From the NCBI GenBank assembly GCA_035528065.1, contig DATKZH010000121.1, forward strand, positions 1-41,139: a stretch of 41,139 nt of DNA, in the 5' to 3' direction. The translations under genes were made by a program, and so were the position numbers. This DNA is from DATKZH01 sp035528065. Lineage in GTDB: Bacteria > Planctomycetota > Planctomycetia > Pirellulales > Thermoguttaceae. Positions 7,961 to 15,811 of this stretch are shown piece after piece (within the stretch, counting starts at the first letter, position 1; each line of letters starts with the position of its first letter). Under the pieces are notes generated by a model. It was not told the DNA's origin and ran no database searches. It saw only the letters and a program-made list of their open reading frames with translations.

Positions 7961-8389
7961 CGGTCCGACCTTCGTGCTCGTGGCCTCGGCTGCCGGAGCC
8001 AACCGCCGTGGACGTGGGAGCCGGCAACGCGGGACGTCGAAATCGGTCCCCAGCGTATCCCGTGGCGCGTCGGGCGTCAATTGCGTCGAAGGGAGCCTGG
8101 CCGCGTCGAACAATGCTTATTCACTCTCGCACAGCAAGCGAGCCCCCCTCCAAGCCCAGGGGTTGCAACCCCTGGGCGTCGAAGCAGCGATACGGGACGT
8201 TCCCCAGGGACGATGCAAGCGAGGATCCATGGAAGTCCGGTGTCCGACGAGGGCTATCCGTAGGCCGCGATTTCAACTATCGTGGTGGGCAAGGGGCGCC
8301 TCCGGGTCCGTGTTGAGAAGATCAGGATGCGTGAGGGAAACGTTCCACTCGTGGCGGACGCTCTTTCCGCGAAAGACGAGGATTAGACC
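7961..8389. other. divergent intergenic region with palindrome
   Basis: This 429-nt spacer lies between the minus-strand amidase pair and the plus-strand 1362-aa gene. It must contain both promoters, though none is clear. The palindrome at 8154-8177 is the only structure I could identify. The frame seen on the minus strand up to 8113 is judged non-coding. Confidence 0.5.
8154..8177. repeat. 24-bp perfect palindrome
   Basis: GCCCAGGGGTTG is followed directly by its complement CAACCCCTGGGC, with no loop. It matches the style of planctomycete intergenic palindromes; a dyad of this size could also bind a dimeric regulator. Confidence 0.75.
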
Positions 8390-11300
8390 ATGCGTTTGCG
8401 ATGCCTGCGTTTGACGTGCACGGCGCTCTCACTTGTCCTCTGCCTGGTGGCGACGCTCACGGCCACGGGCGTCGCGGCGGCGGATTCCGGCGTTGCGCTG
8501 CTGGTATCGGCAACCTCGCCCGACCAGCTCGGCCCGGAGTCGCAGGCGGCCTGGGCGTTGGCCAAGGAGGTGGCGTCGGCCGTGCTCATCCTTCCCGGAC
8601 AAGACGGCACGTTCGTCGACGCGAGCGGCCAACCGGTCTCGCTCGACCGGTTTCGCGTCGTCTGGCATCACCAGGGCGATTCGGCCGACCAGACGACCGC
8701 GCTCGACGATCCCCGATCGCTCCAAGCGTTGAAGAAGCACGCCAGCGACGGCCACGCCCTGTTTCTCTCCGGCGCCGCCCTGGCGATGGTCCATTCGATG
8801 GAAATCGAGGCGGCGAAGCCCCGGCTCGGCGGGCCGGGCAAGGACGACTACGTGGCCAAGCTGATCCCCGAGCAGGCCGGGCACCCGATCTTCGACGGGC
8901 TGAGGGCCGAGGGGATCGACTTGCCCCCGAGCGTCGGCGGAAACCCCCGCGAGCTCAGCGTGGCGATCAACGACGGGGGCTTTTCGGCCTACTCCGATTT
9001 TCACGGCTCGGGCGGGCCGCGCTCGGGAATGCTGCTGGCCCGGGCAGCGGCCGGCGCGGAGAACCCGCTGGTGGAATACGAAGTGGGCAAGGGCCGCGTG
9101 ATCGTCCTGGGCTGGCGGCTCCCCCACTACAGCCACGCCGACAACGCCCATCGCGCGAACCTCGAACGACTCACCGGAAACATCCTGACGTACCTCGGCG
9201 ACGCCGCGAAGTGGCAGCAAGTCGTGGTCGGTGCTTTCAGCACTGCTGGACAAGCCAGCAGTGGCACCCCGACGCCGAGTCCGGAACCGGGCGTCCCCAG
9301 CGACCGGTGGCGGGCGCTGCGGACGGCCGTCGTCGACCTGATCGAGACGTTCCAGGACCGCTATCCCGATGGCGCGCAGTACCTGAGCCGCCTCGACGCC
9401 CTGAAGCGATCCCAGGATGCCCTGTCGGACGAAGCCGGCGAGCCCGATCAAGAGAAGCAGTCGAAGCGGAACGCCCTCGCCGCCGAGTTCGCCGCCCTGA
9501 AGCAAGAGGCCCTGCTGGCCAATCCGCTTCTGGACTTCGACCGCTTGCTCCTCGTCGAGCGGGGAGAGGGCAAGCTGGGGCTCCCGGCCAACTGGCAGAG
9601 CAATTCGAGCCTGCCCGCCGCGGGCTACGACAATCGCCTGGCGGTGCTCTCGCCGGTTCGGCCCGACGGCGAGCTGACGACTCTCTACCGCCCCGACGGC
9701 GGGCGGTTCCTCGGCGACGTCGAGCTTCATTACGACGCCGACCGGATGTTGTTTTCCATGCCCGGCAGCAACGGGCGCTGGCGCGTGTTCGAGATGAGCA
9801 TCGACGGCTCGGATCTGCGCGAGCTGCCCCTGATCAACGAGCCCGACGTGGACAACTACGACGCCTGCTACCTGCCCGACGGTCGGATCGTGTTCGCCTC
9901 GACGGCGGCGTACGTGGGCGTGCCGTGCGTGTACGGCAGCTCGTACGCGGCGAACCTCTACCAACTGGAGCGCGACGGCTCGATCCGGCAGCTCACCGTC
10001 GACCAGGAGGACAACTGGTGCCCCGTGGTCACTAACGGCGGCCGCGTGATGTACCTCCGCTGGGAGTACACGGATCTGCCCCACTCCAACTCGCGGATCC
10101 TCTTCCACATGAACCCGGACGGCACCGGGCAGATGGAGTATTACGGCAGCAATTCGTTCTTCACCAACTCGTTCTTCTACGCCCGGCCTATCCCGGGGCG
10201 TCCGACCAAGGTCGTGGGCATCGCCACGGGTCACCACGGCGTGGCGCGTTCCGGGCGGCTCTTGATCCTCGACCCGGCCTTGGGGCGTCACGAGGCGGAC
10301 GGCGTGGTGCAGGAGATTCCCGGCTGGGGCAAGAAGGTCGAGCCGATCATCCTCGACCCGCTGGCCGACGGCGCGTGGCCGCAGTTCCTCCATCCCTTCC
10401 CGCTGAGCGAGAAATACTTCCTCGTTTCCGCCAAGCCGACGCCCGCGTCGCGGTGGGGCATCTACCTGGTCGACGTCTTCGACAACATGACGCTGATCAA
10501 AAAGACGGAAGGCTACGCCCTCCTCGAGCCCGTGCCCGTTCAGAAGCGGCCGGTCCCGCCGGTCATTGAAGACCGGATTGACCCCGAGCGCCGCGACGCG
10601 CTGGTCTACCTGAGCGATATCTACGTGGGCGGCGGCCTGCAAGGGATTCCCCGCGGCACGGTCAAGAACCTCCGCCTGCTTTCGTACCACTTCAGCTACC
10701 GGGGGATGGGCGGGCTGCTGGGCTCGATCGGGATGGACGGGCCGTGGGACATCAAGCGGGTGCTGGGCACCGTGCCGGTCGAGTCGGACGGCTCGGCCCT
10801 GTTCCGCGTGCCCGCCTACACGCCCGTCGCCGTCCAGCCGCTCGACGAAAACGGCCAGGCCCTCCAGATCATGCGGAGCTGGTTCACGGCCATGCCCGGC
10901 GAAGTGCTTTCCTGCGTGGGCTGTCACGAGAAGCAGAACACGGGCACGCCCAACCAGCGGACGCTCGCCGCCCGGGGCCAGCCCGCCGAGATCGCCCCCT
11001 GGTACGGCCCGGTCCGCGGATTCAACTTCGCCCGCGAGGTCCAGCCGGTCCTCGACAAGCACTGCGTCGTCTGCCACGACGGCCGGCCCCGCGACGACGC
11101 CCCCGGGCTGGCCGACCTGCGAGGCGCGGAGATGATCGCCGACTGGAATTCGGGGATCGCCGGGCACGTCAATCCCAAGTTCGGCGGCAAGTTCTCCGCG
11201 TCGTACGCCGAGCTGCACCGCTACGTGCGCCGGCCCGGCATCGAGAGCAACATCCGGCTGCAAACGCCCATGGAGTTCCACGCGAGCACCACCGAGCTCG

Positions 11301-12478
11301 GCCAGATTCTCTCCAAGGGACACTATGGCGTCCGGCTCGAGCCCGAAGCATGGGACCGGCTCTCCACCTGGATTGACCTGAACGCCCCCTACCACGGCAC
11401 GTGGACGGAGATCGCGGGCAAGGAGGCGGTCGAGCCGCCGGCCGCGCGGGCCCGGGAGCTGAAAAAGCGGTACACCGGCGTGGACGAAGACCCCGAGGCG
11501 ATCCCCGAGCCGGCCAAGTACGACACGCGGCCGGTGACGCCGGAGCCGCTTGCCGAGCCGCCGGCAGCGTTCGTCGCGTGTCGGGGCTGGCCGTTCGATG
11601 CCCAAGAAGCCCGGCGACGCCAGGCCGAGGCAGGGCCGGTCGAAGAGACGATCGACCTGGGCGAGGGCGTGGCGCTCGCGCTGGTCCGCATCCCCGCCGG
11701 CGAGTTCGTGATGGGCGATGCCGGCGGGCACCCGGACGAGCGCCCGCTGTGCGCCGTGAAGATCGAAACGCCGTTCTGGATGGGCCGGTTCGAGGTCTCC
11801 AACGCCGAGTTCGCCCGGTTCGATCCCGGACACGATAGCGGCGTCGAGCCGATGCACGGCTACCAGTTCGGGATCCACGGGTATCCGATGAACGGGCCCA
11901 AGCAGCCGGCCGTTCGGCTGTCGTGGGACGAGGCGATGGCCTTCTGCGATTGGCTGAGCGCGAGGTCGGGCCGGCACTTCACGCTCCCGACCGAGGCGCA
12001 ATGGGAGCATGCCTGCCGTGCCGGCACGGCTACGCCGATGTGGTACGGCGACCTCGACGCCGACTTCTCCAGCTTCGCCAACCTGGGCGACGCCAAGCTC
12101 CGGGAATTCGCCCTGGACACGTACATCCGCGTCCACCTGGTGCCCGATCCCAACAAGTACGACGACTGGGTGCCTAAGGACGACCGGTTCAACGACGGCG
12201 GGTTCGTTTCGGCCAACGTCGGCAGCTACCAGCCGAACCCCTGGGGCCTCTGCGACGTGCACGGGAACGTGTGGGAATGGACCCGATCCACGATGCGACC
12301 CTACCCCTATCGGGAGGACGACGGTCGCAACGACCCGGCCGCTCCGGGCAAGCGGGTCGTCCGCGGCGGCTCCTGGTACGATCGTCCCACTCGTTGCCGC
12401 TCCGCGTTCCGCTTGGCGTACGAGCCGTACCAGCGCGTGTTCAACGTGGGGTTTCGCGTGGTGATGGAAGCCGAGTGA
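8390..12478 (+). CDS. secreted multidomain protein: ThuA-like, HzsA-like propeller, two CxxCH, FGE-like domain
   Basis: 1362 residues with a clear Sec signal (residues 1-31, ending VAAAD). Residues about 35-280 resemble a ThuA/amidotransferase-like fold. Residues about 400-790 are a beta-propeller with PD40/TolB-like strands (MSIDGSDLRELP, YLPDGRIVFAST) of the kind found in hydrazine synthase alpha-subunit relatives. Two c-type heme-binding motifs follow: CVGCH (842-846) and CVVCH (892-896). The C-terminus (about 1085-1360) is a formylglycine-generating-enzyme/EgtB-type fold (LPTEAQWEHACRAG, NVWEWT, RGGSW). It lacks the paired Cys of true FGE copper sites, so sulfatase maturation is unlikely. 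This does not imply anammox: such HzsA-related proteins occur in non-anammox planctomycetes. A likely role is extracytoplasmic redox or binding chemistry, with unknown substrate. Confidence 0.8.
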   Translation: MRLRCLRLTCTALSLVLCLVATLTATGVAAADSGVALLVSATSPDQLGPESQAAWALAKEVASAVLILPGQDGTFVDASGQPVSLDRFRVVWHHQGDSADQTTALDDPRSLQALKKHASDGHALFLSGAALAMVHSMEIEAAKPRLGGPGKDDYVAKLIPEQAGHPIFDGLRAEGIDLPPSVGGNPRELSVAINDGGFSAYSDFHGSGGPRSGMLLARAAAGAENPLVEYEVGKGRVIVLGWRLPHYSHADNAHRANLERLTGNILTYLGDAAKWQQVVVGAFSTAGQASSGTPTPSPEPGVPSDRWRALRTAVVDLIETFQDRYPDGAQYLSRLDALKRSQDALSDEAGEPDQEKQSKRNALAAEFAALKQEALLANPLLDFDRLLLVERGEGKLGLPANWQSNSSLPAAGYDNRLAVLSPVRPDGELTTLYRPDGGRFLGDVELHYDADRMLFSMPGSNGRWRVFEMSIDGSDLRELPLINEPDVDNYDACYLPDGRIVFASTAAYVGVPCVYGSSYAANLYQLERDGSIRQLTVDQEDNWCPVVTNGGRVMYLRWEYTDLPHSNSRILFHMNPDGTGQMEYYGSNSFFTNSFFYARPIPGRPTKVVGIATGHHGVARSGRLLILDPALGRHEADGVVQEIPGWGKKVEPIILDPLADGAWPQFLHPFPLSEKYFLVSAKPTPASRWGIYLVDVFDNMTLIKKTEGYALLEPVPVQKRPVPPVIEDRIDPERRDALVYLSDIYVGGGLQGIPRGTVKNLRLLSYHFSYRGMGGLLGSIGMDGPWDIKRVLGTVPVESDGSALFRVPAYTPVAVQPLDENGQALQIMRSWFTAMPGEVLSCVGCHEKQNTGTPNQRTLAARGQPAEIAPWYGPVRGFNFAREVQPVLDKHCVVCHDGRPRDDAPGLADLRGAEMIADWNSGIAGHVNPKFGGKFSASYAELHRYVRRPGIESNIRLQTPMEFHASTTELGQILSKGHYGVRLEPEAWDRLSTWIDLNAPYHGTWTEIAGKEAVEPPAARARELKKRYTGVDEDPEAIPEPAKYDTRPVTPEPLAEPPAAFVACRGWPFDAQEARRRQAEAGPVEETIDLGEGVALALVRIPAGEFVMGDAGGHPDERPLCAVKIETPFWMGRFEVSNAEFARFDPGHDSGVEPMHGYQFGIHGYPMNGPKQPAVRLSWDEAMAFCDWLSARSGRHFTLPTEAQWEHACRAGTATPMWYGDLDADFSSFANLGDAKLREFALDTYIRVHLVPDPNKYDDWVPKDDRFNDGGFVSANVGSYQPNPWGLCDVHGNVWEWTRSTMRPYPYREDDGRNDPAAPGKRVVRGGSWYDRPTRCRSAFRLAYEPYQRVFNVGFRVVMEAE
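9241..9263 (+). repeat. palindrome inserted in frame within a coding region
   Basis: CACTGCTGG-ACAAG-CCAGCAGTG is a perfect inverted repeat with 9-bp arms. It lies in the linker between the ThuA-like domain and the propeller of the 1362-aa protein and is translated as part of FSTAGQASSGT. The element resembles intergenic palindromes of planctomycetes, so an in-frame insertion is likely. Confidence 0.7.
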
Positions 12479-12636
12479 CGTGTCCGAGCGGACGACGATT
12501 CAGGTCAAACGGCAGTCCCCCAGTGACGTACCTGCCCCCCCGTCGAAGGGATTGACGGGCACCAGCTAGCCCGATACGGTCCTGACATTAGCGCCGGCTT
12601 TCTGCGGTACCTGTCTCGATTTCAGGGGAGGACGTC

Positions 12637-13788
12637 ATGCAGTGGTCTCGCTTTCGCACCGGACTGTTTCTGACGCTTCTGGCGCTTGCCCTTGCGCTGC
12701 TGGTCCTGCCGGCGGCTGCGCCGACTGCGTCGGCCGCCGAGCCGCCCGGTCTTCAAAAGGCCATGCAAGCGCAGGAGCGACACACGGCTCGTCTGATGGC
12801 CCTGCCGGACGTCGTGGGCACGGCCGTCGGACTGGACGCCCAGGGCCAACCCGCGGTCAAGGTCCTCACCGCCCGGGGCGGCGTGGCGGGAATTCCCGCG
12901 AATCTCGAGGGGGTTCCCGTCGAGGTGGAGGTCACGGGCCTGTTCTTTGCCATCCCGGGCCGACCCGCCGGGAAGAAGCCGCCGCCGCTCCCCGCCGTTG
13001 ATCCGACCAGCCGCTTCGACGATCCCGTCCCGATCGGCGTTTCGACCGGCAACGAGTTTTCATGGTCGGCGGGCACCATTGGCTGCAAGGTCTTCGCGAT
13101 CGTGGAGGAGACGGTGGAGTGTTACGCACTGAGCAATGTTCATGTGTTCGACCCTTGGCACTATGGAGTATCTTCTGAAGGTAATCCGAACGCGGTAGAA
13201 CGCGGAGAACGGATGGTGCAGCCGGGCCGCATCGACGACCCCGCAGATGATGGTGGTGTGGCCACCGAGGACAACATCCTCGGCAAGATTGTCGGCTCCG
13301 TCCCGATCGATTTTAGCGGCGAAGCCACCAACTACGTCGACGCGGCGATTGCGATCGTGCCGACGGCCGACTATGAGGGCGTCGGCGATTGTCGCACGCT
13401 TGGAAACAGTACACCGATCGACGGCTATGGGACGCCCGAATGGGCCGATTGGGAGCATACTGTCTGCGCAGATGTCGGCCAGGCCGTCCAGAAATACGGT
13501 CGATCCACCGGGCTGACCAAGGGCGAAGTCAGTCTCGTGAATGTTACCGTCGAAGTAGGCTACGACGTCGGCACCGCTGTTTTCGTCGGTCAGATCCTCA
13601 TCGACGGCAGGAAGTTCCTCAAACCGGGGGATTCAGGCTCGCTGGTGGTGACCGACCCGGGCAAGAGTCCCGTGGGGTTGCTGTTTGCCGGGAACACGCG
13701 GGGAAGTCTGGGAATTGCGAATCCCATTGGCTTGGTGCTGGCGGCCTTCCAGGTCTCGATCGACGGCACCCCGCCTGCCGGCGAATAG
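12637..13788 (+). CDS. secreted trypsin-fold serine protease-like protein
   Basis: 383 residues with a strong Sec signal (residues 1-32, ASAAEPP) and a good ribosome binding site (GGGGAGGA, 5 nt before the ATG). Residues about 45-110 form a small N-terminal domain (ALPDVVGTAVG, AVKVLTA, EVEVTGLF). The rest fits a chymotrypsin-fold family with His in ALSNVHVF, Asp in VDAAIAIV and Ser in KPGDSGSLVV, followed by PVGLLFAGN and IANPIG. The catalytic triad therefore appears complete. The family is widespread but poorly characterised. The N-terminal domain is repeated as a separate 70-aa protein immediately downstream. If that domain is a propeptide, the protease may be autoinhibited until processed. 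Confidence 0.75.
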   Translation: MQWSRFRTGLFLTLLALALALLVLPAAAPTASAAEPPGLQKAMQAQERHTARLMALPDVVGTAVGLDAQGQPAVKVLTARGGVAGIPANLEGVPVEVEVTGLFFAIPGRPAGKKPPPLPAVDPTSRFDDPVPIGVSTGNEFSWSAGTIGCKVFAIVEETVECYALSNVHVFDPWHYGVSSEGNPNAVERGERMVQPGRIDDPADDGGVATEDNILGKIVGSVPIDFSGEATNYVDAAIAIVPTADYEGVGDCRTLGNSTPIDGYGTPEWADWEHTVCADVGQAVQKYGRSTGLTKGEVSLVNVTVEVGYDVGTAVFVGQILIDGRKFLKPGDSGSLVVTDPGKSPVGLLFAGNTRGSLGIANPIGLVLAAFQVSIDGTPPAGE

Positions 13789-13863
13789 CCCCACGCGTTG
13801 CTCAGAAGGATCGTTCACCGATTCGTAGCAGTCCGTCGCCCTCAGACGCGCAAGGTGCTGCCC

Positions 13864-14076
13864 ATGAGGCCGATCCGAGAAGTCCTCCGAGAGCGTACGG
13901 TCGAGTGGATGGCGATCCCGGGCGTGGTGGGCACGGCCGTCGGCGAGGCCGAGGGACGGCCGTGCATCAAGGTCCTGGTCGCCCGGAGGACCGGCGAGTT
14001 GGCGGCCCGGTTCCCGGCCGACGTGGAGGGACATCGCGTCGTCGTCGAAGAGACGGGCGACTTCCGGGCACTGTAG
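13864..14076 (+). CDS. 70-aa protein homologous to the N-terminal domain of the upstream protease
   Basis: The protein starts MRPIREVLRERTVEWM and contains AIPGVVGTAVGEAEGRPCIKVLVARR, then PADVEGHRVVVEETGDFRAL (shown here in two blocks around a short linker). Aligned with residues about 45-110 of the upstream protease, it shares GTAVG, the KVL-AR strand, PA-(N/D)-(L/V)-EG and the VEVTG/VEETG strand almost without gaps. It has no signal peptide, so it probably stays in the cytoplasm while the protease is exported. It lies 75 nt after the protease and 31 nt before the HAD gene on the same strand. It could be a stand-alone inhibitor or chaperone, or simply another user of the fold. The frame continues upstream to 13798, but that part shows no homology. 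Confidence 0.7.
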   Translation: MRPIREVLRERTVEWMAIPGVVGTAVGEAEGRPCIKVLVARRTGELAARFPADVEGHRVVVEETGDFRAL

Positions 14077-14107
14077 CCCGGCAGAGACGCAAGCGGTTGG
14101 GTGTGCG

Positions 14108-14578
14108 ATGCTGGAGATCTCCATTCCCGGCTACAAGAACCTCCAGCTCGAGCACCTCGTGCTCGACTACAACGGCACGCTCGCTTGCGACGGCGAGCTG
14201 CTGGAGGGCGTCGAGGAGTCGCTCGAAGTCCTGGCCGCGGACCTCGATATCCACGTGGTCACCGCCGACACGTTCGGCAAGGTCCACAGCCGGCTGGCCG
14301 ACTCGCCCTGCAAGCTGGTCGTCCTTCCGGAGGGACACCAGGACATCGCCAAACGCAAGTACGTCGAAGCGCTCGGCTCCGACCGCGTCGTCTCGATCGG
14401 CAACGGCCGGAACGACCGGCTGATGCTCGAGCGGGCGGCGCTGGGGATCGCGGTCGTCCAGGAAGAGGGGGCGGCGGCGGAGACGCTGCTGGCCGCCGAC
14501 GTCGTTTGCCCAGGCATCCTCGCCGCGTTCGACCTGCTCCGCAATCCGCTCCGGCTCACGGCGACGCTGCGGTCGTAG
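14108..14578 (+). CDS. HAD-superfamily hydrolase (COG4087-like, soluble P-type ATPase-like)
   Basis: A 156-residue protein with the HAD core only. Motif I is LDYNGTLA near residue 19, where the usual second Asp is Asn. Then come the Thr of VVTAD, a Lys in KRKYVEALG, and motif IV IGNGRNDRLML. No cap insertion is evident. The same motif I variation is seen in soluble relatives of the P-type ATPase catalytic domain, so phosphatase activity is possible but the substrate is unknown. It is the last gene of a plus-strand run. Its stop codon is only 3 nt from that of the opposite-strand propeller gene, leaving no room for separate terminators. Confidence 0.75.
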   Translation: MLEISIPGYKNLQLEHLVLDYNGTLACDGELLEGVEESLEVLAADLDIHVVTADTFGKVHSRLADSPCKLVVLPEGHQDIAKRKYVEALGSDRVVSIGNGRNDRLMLERAALGIAVVQEEGAAAETLLAADVVCPGILAAFDLLRNPLRLTATLRS

Positions 14579-14581
14579 CCT

Positions 14582-15661
14582 TCAGTCCATGGACGGCCCG
14601 GTCCATCGGGCCGTGTTGATCGCAAAATACTTGTTCCGAAACGGCGGCTCCTTGCGGCTGGCGTACCAGATGCGAAAGCCGCCGTCTTCCAGGCGCAATA
14701 CCGACTGGCTGGTCGTGTAGTGCGATTCCCAGGGGCGCTGGGGATCGGGGCGGAGCACGGGATTGTGCGGGCTCTTGTGCCACCGCAGCCCGTCGGTGCT
14801 CGCGGCAAACCCGATGGCCGTCTTGCCGGCGTGCTCCGACCAATAGCTCCCGTACCACATCAGGTAGACGCCGCCCGACTCGAGCACCGTCGGATAGACC
14901 AGCCGATCCCGCTCCCAGGCTTGATCGATGACGAGCACCGGGTCGGGCGTGACGCGCCAGTGCCGGCCGTCGCGGCTGGCCGCGTGGCGGAACGTCCACG
15001 GGTCGGCCGAGACGTCGGTATACCAGAGGCGATAGACGTCGCCCTCTTTGATGACCGTGGGAGCGTACGCGTACTCCAGTTGCGGTGGCGAGGGCGCCTG
15101 CCAATGGACGCCGTCGGTGCTCGTGGTCTCGTGGAGGGTGTGCAGGCCGGTGGGGCCGGCGAAGTGCGTCGCGCTGAACCAGAGGCGGAGCTTGCCCTCG
15201 TGGCGCAGCACGCTGCCGTCGGGACTGCGCAGCAGGGCCGGCGTGAGCACGGAGTGCTTGCCGTCGCCGAACTCGAAGACGGGGTTCGAGGGCGACTTGT
15301 CGAACTGCCGCCCGTCGCGGCTGGTGGCCAAGCCGAGCCGGAAGACCCGCTCTTGCACCGTTCCCGGCGACCCGCAGTACCACAAGGAGTATTGGCCCCG
15401 TTCCAAGGCCCCGCAGGGCGCGAAGACGTGCGTGTCGTCGAAGTCGCCCGGCCGGCCGAGCGCGATCACCGGCCCCTCGGTGTCTCGCTCCCACCGTTGC
15501 GGCCCGAGCCAGGGACGCAGCGCGGCGGGCACGTCGTCCGCCGCTTCCACCGCGGAGCAAGCGCACGTCACGCCCATCCAGATCGCCAGCCAAACCGCGG
15601 CAGCCGGTAGCCGGCCGCGGCCCCGCAACCATCGAATCCCTCGCTTGGCGAAAAGCAACAT
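14582..15661 (-). CDS. secreted GH43/GH32-type five-bladed propeller protein
   Basis: 359 residues from the ATG at 15661, which has GAGGA four nt upstream; an ATG at 15682 lacks a site. A signal-type hydrophobic segment (residues 18-35, AAAVWLAIWMGVTCACS) indicates export. The mature part repeats the blade pattern of glycoside hydrolase family 43/32/68/130-like propellers: SLWYCGSPG, LATSRDGRQFDKSP, RLWFSATHF, TSTDGVHWQAP, RLWYTDVS, ASRDGRHWRV, MWYGSYW, ASTDGLRWHKSP and RIWYASRK. Such proteins usually bind or cleave glycans. The catalytic acids could not be assigned, so the enzymatic role is open. It is divergent from the Tat-exported oxidoreductase gene and may share its promoter region (15662-15811). 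Confidence 0.75.
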   Translation of the reverse strand: MLLFAKRGIRWLRGRGRLPAAAVWLAIWMGVTCACSAVEAADDVPAALRPWLGPQRWERDTEGPVIALGRPGDFDDTHVFAPCGALERGQYSLWYCGSPGTVQERVFRLGLATSRDGRQFDKSPSNPVFEFGDGKHSVLTPALLRSPDGSVLRHEGKLRLWFSATHFAGPTGLHTLHETTSTDGVHWQAPSPPQLEYAYAPTVIKEGDVYRLWYTDVSADPWTFRHAASRDGRHWRVTPDPVLVIDQAWERDRLVYPTVLESGGVYLMWYGSYWSEHAGKTAIGFAASTDGLRWHKSPHNPVLRPDPQRPWESHYTTSQSVLRLEDGGFRIWYASRKEPPFRNKYFAINTARWTGPSMD

Positions 15662-15811
15662 CCCGTCCTCGTCAAGAGACATAGGAAAGCCCGCGGACCG
15701 TTTCGTCGAAACATTGACTTATGCTAGCGGATGCCCGAAAACGGTGCTAGAGAATCCTGCTTTCCGACCGAATCGACGACGTGAAATCGAACGCGGCAAA
15801 GGGAGGGGACG

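Noticed and set aside
8429..12262. Very long open frame antisense to the 1362-aa protein
   Set aside because: It is Arg/Val/Gly/His-rich with no domain pattern and lies opposite a gene with clear signal peptide and domains; such frames are expected in GC-rich DNA.
8390..12478. Genuine hydrazine synthase subunit implying anammox metabolism
   Set aside because: No hzsB/hzsC or hydrazine dehydrogenase genes are present, and related propeller proteins occur in ordinary planctomycetes.
11640..12478. Functional formylglycine-generating enzyme
   Set aside because: The paired active-site Cys of true FGE is missing in the RGGSW-xxxxx-RCRSAFR region, and no sulfatase gene is nearby.
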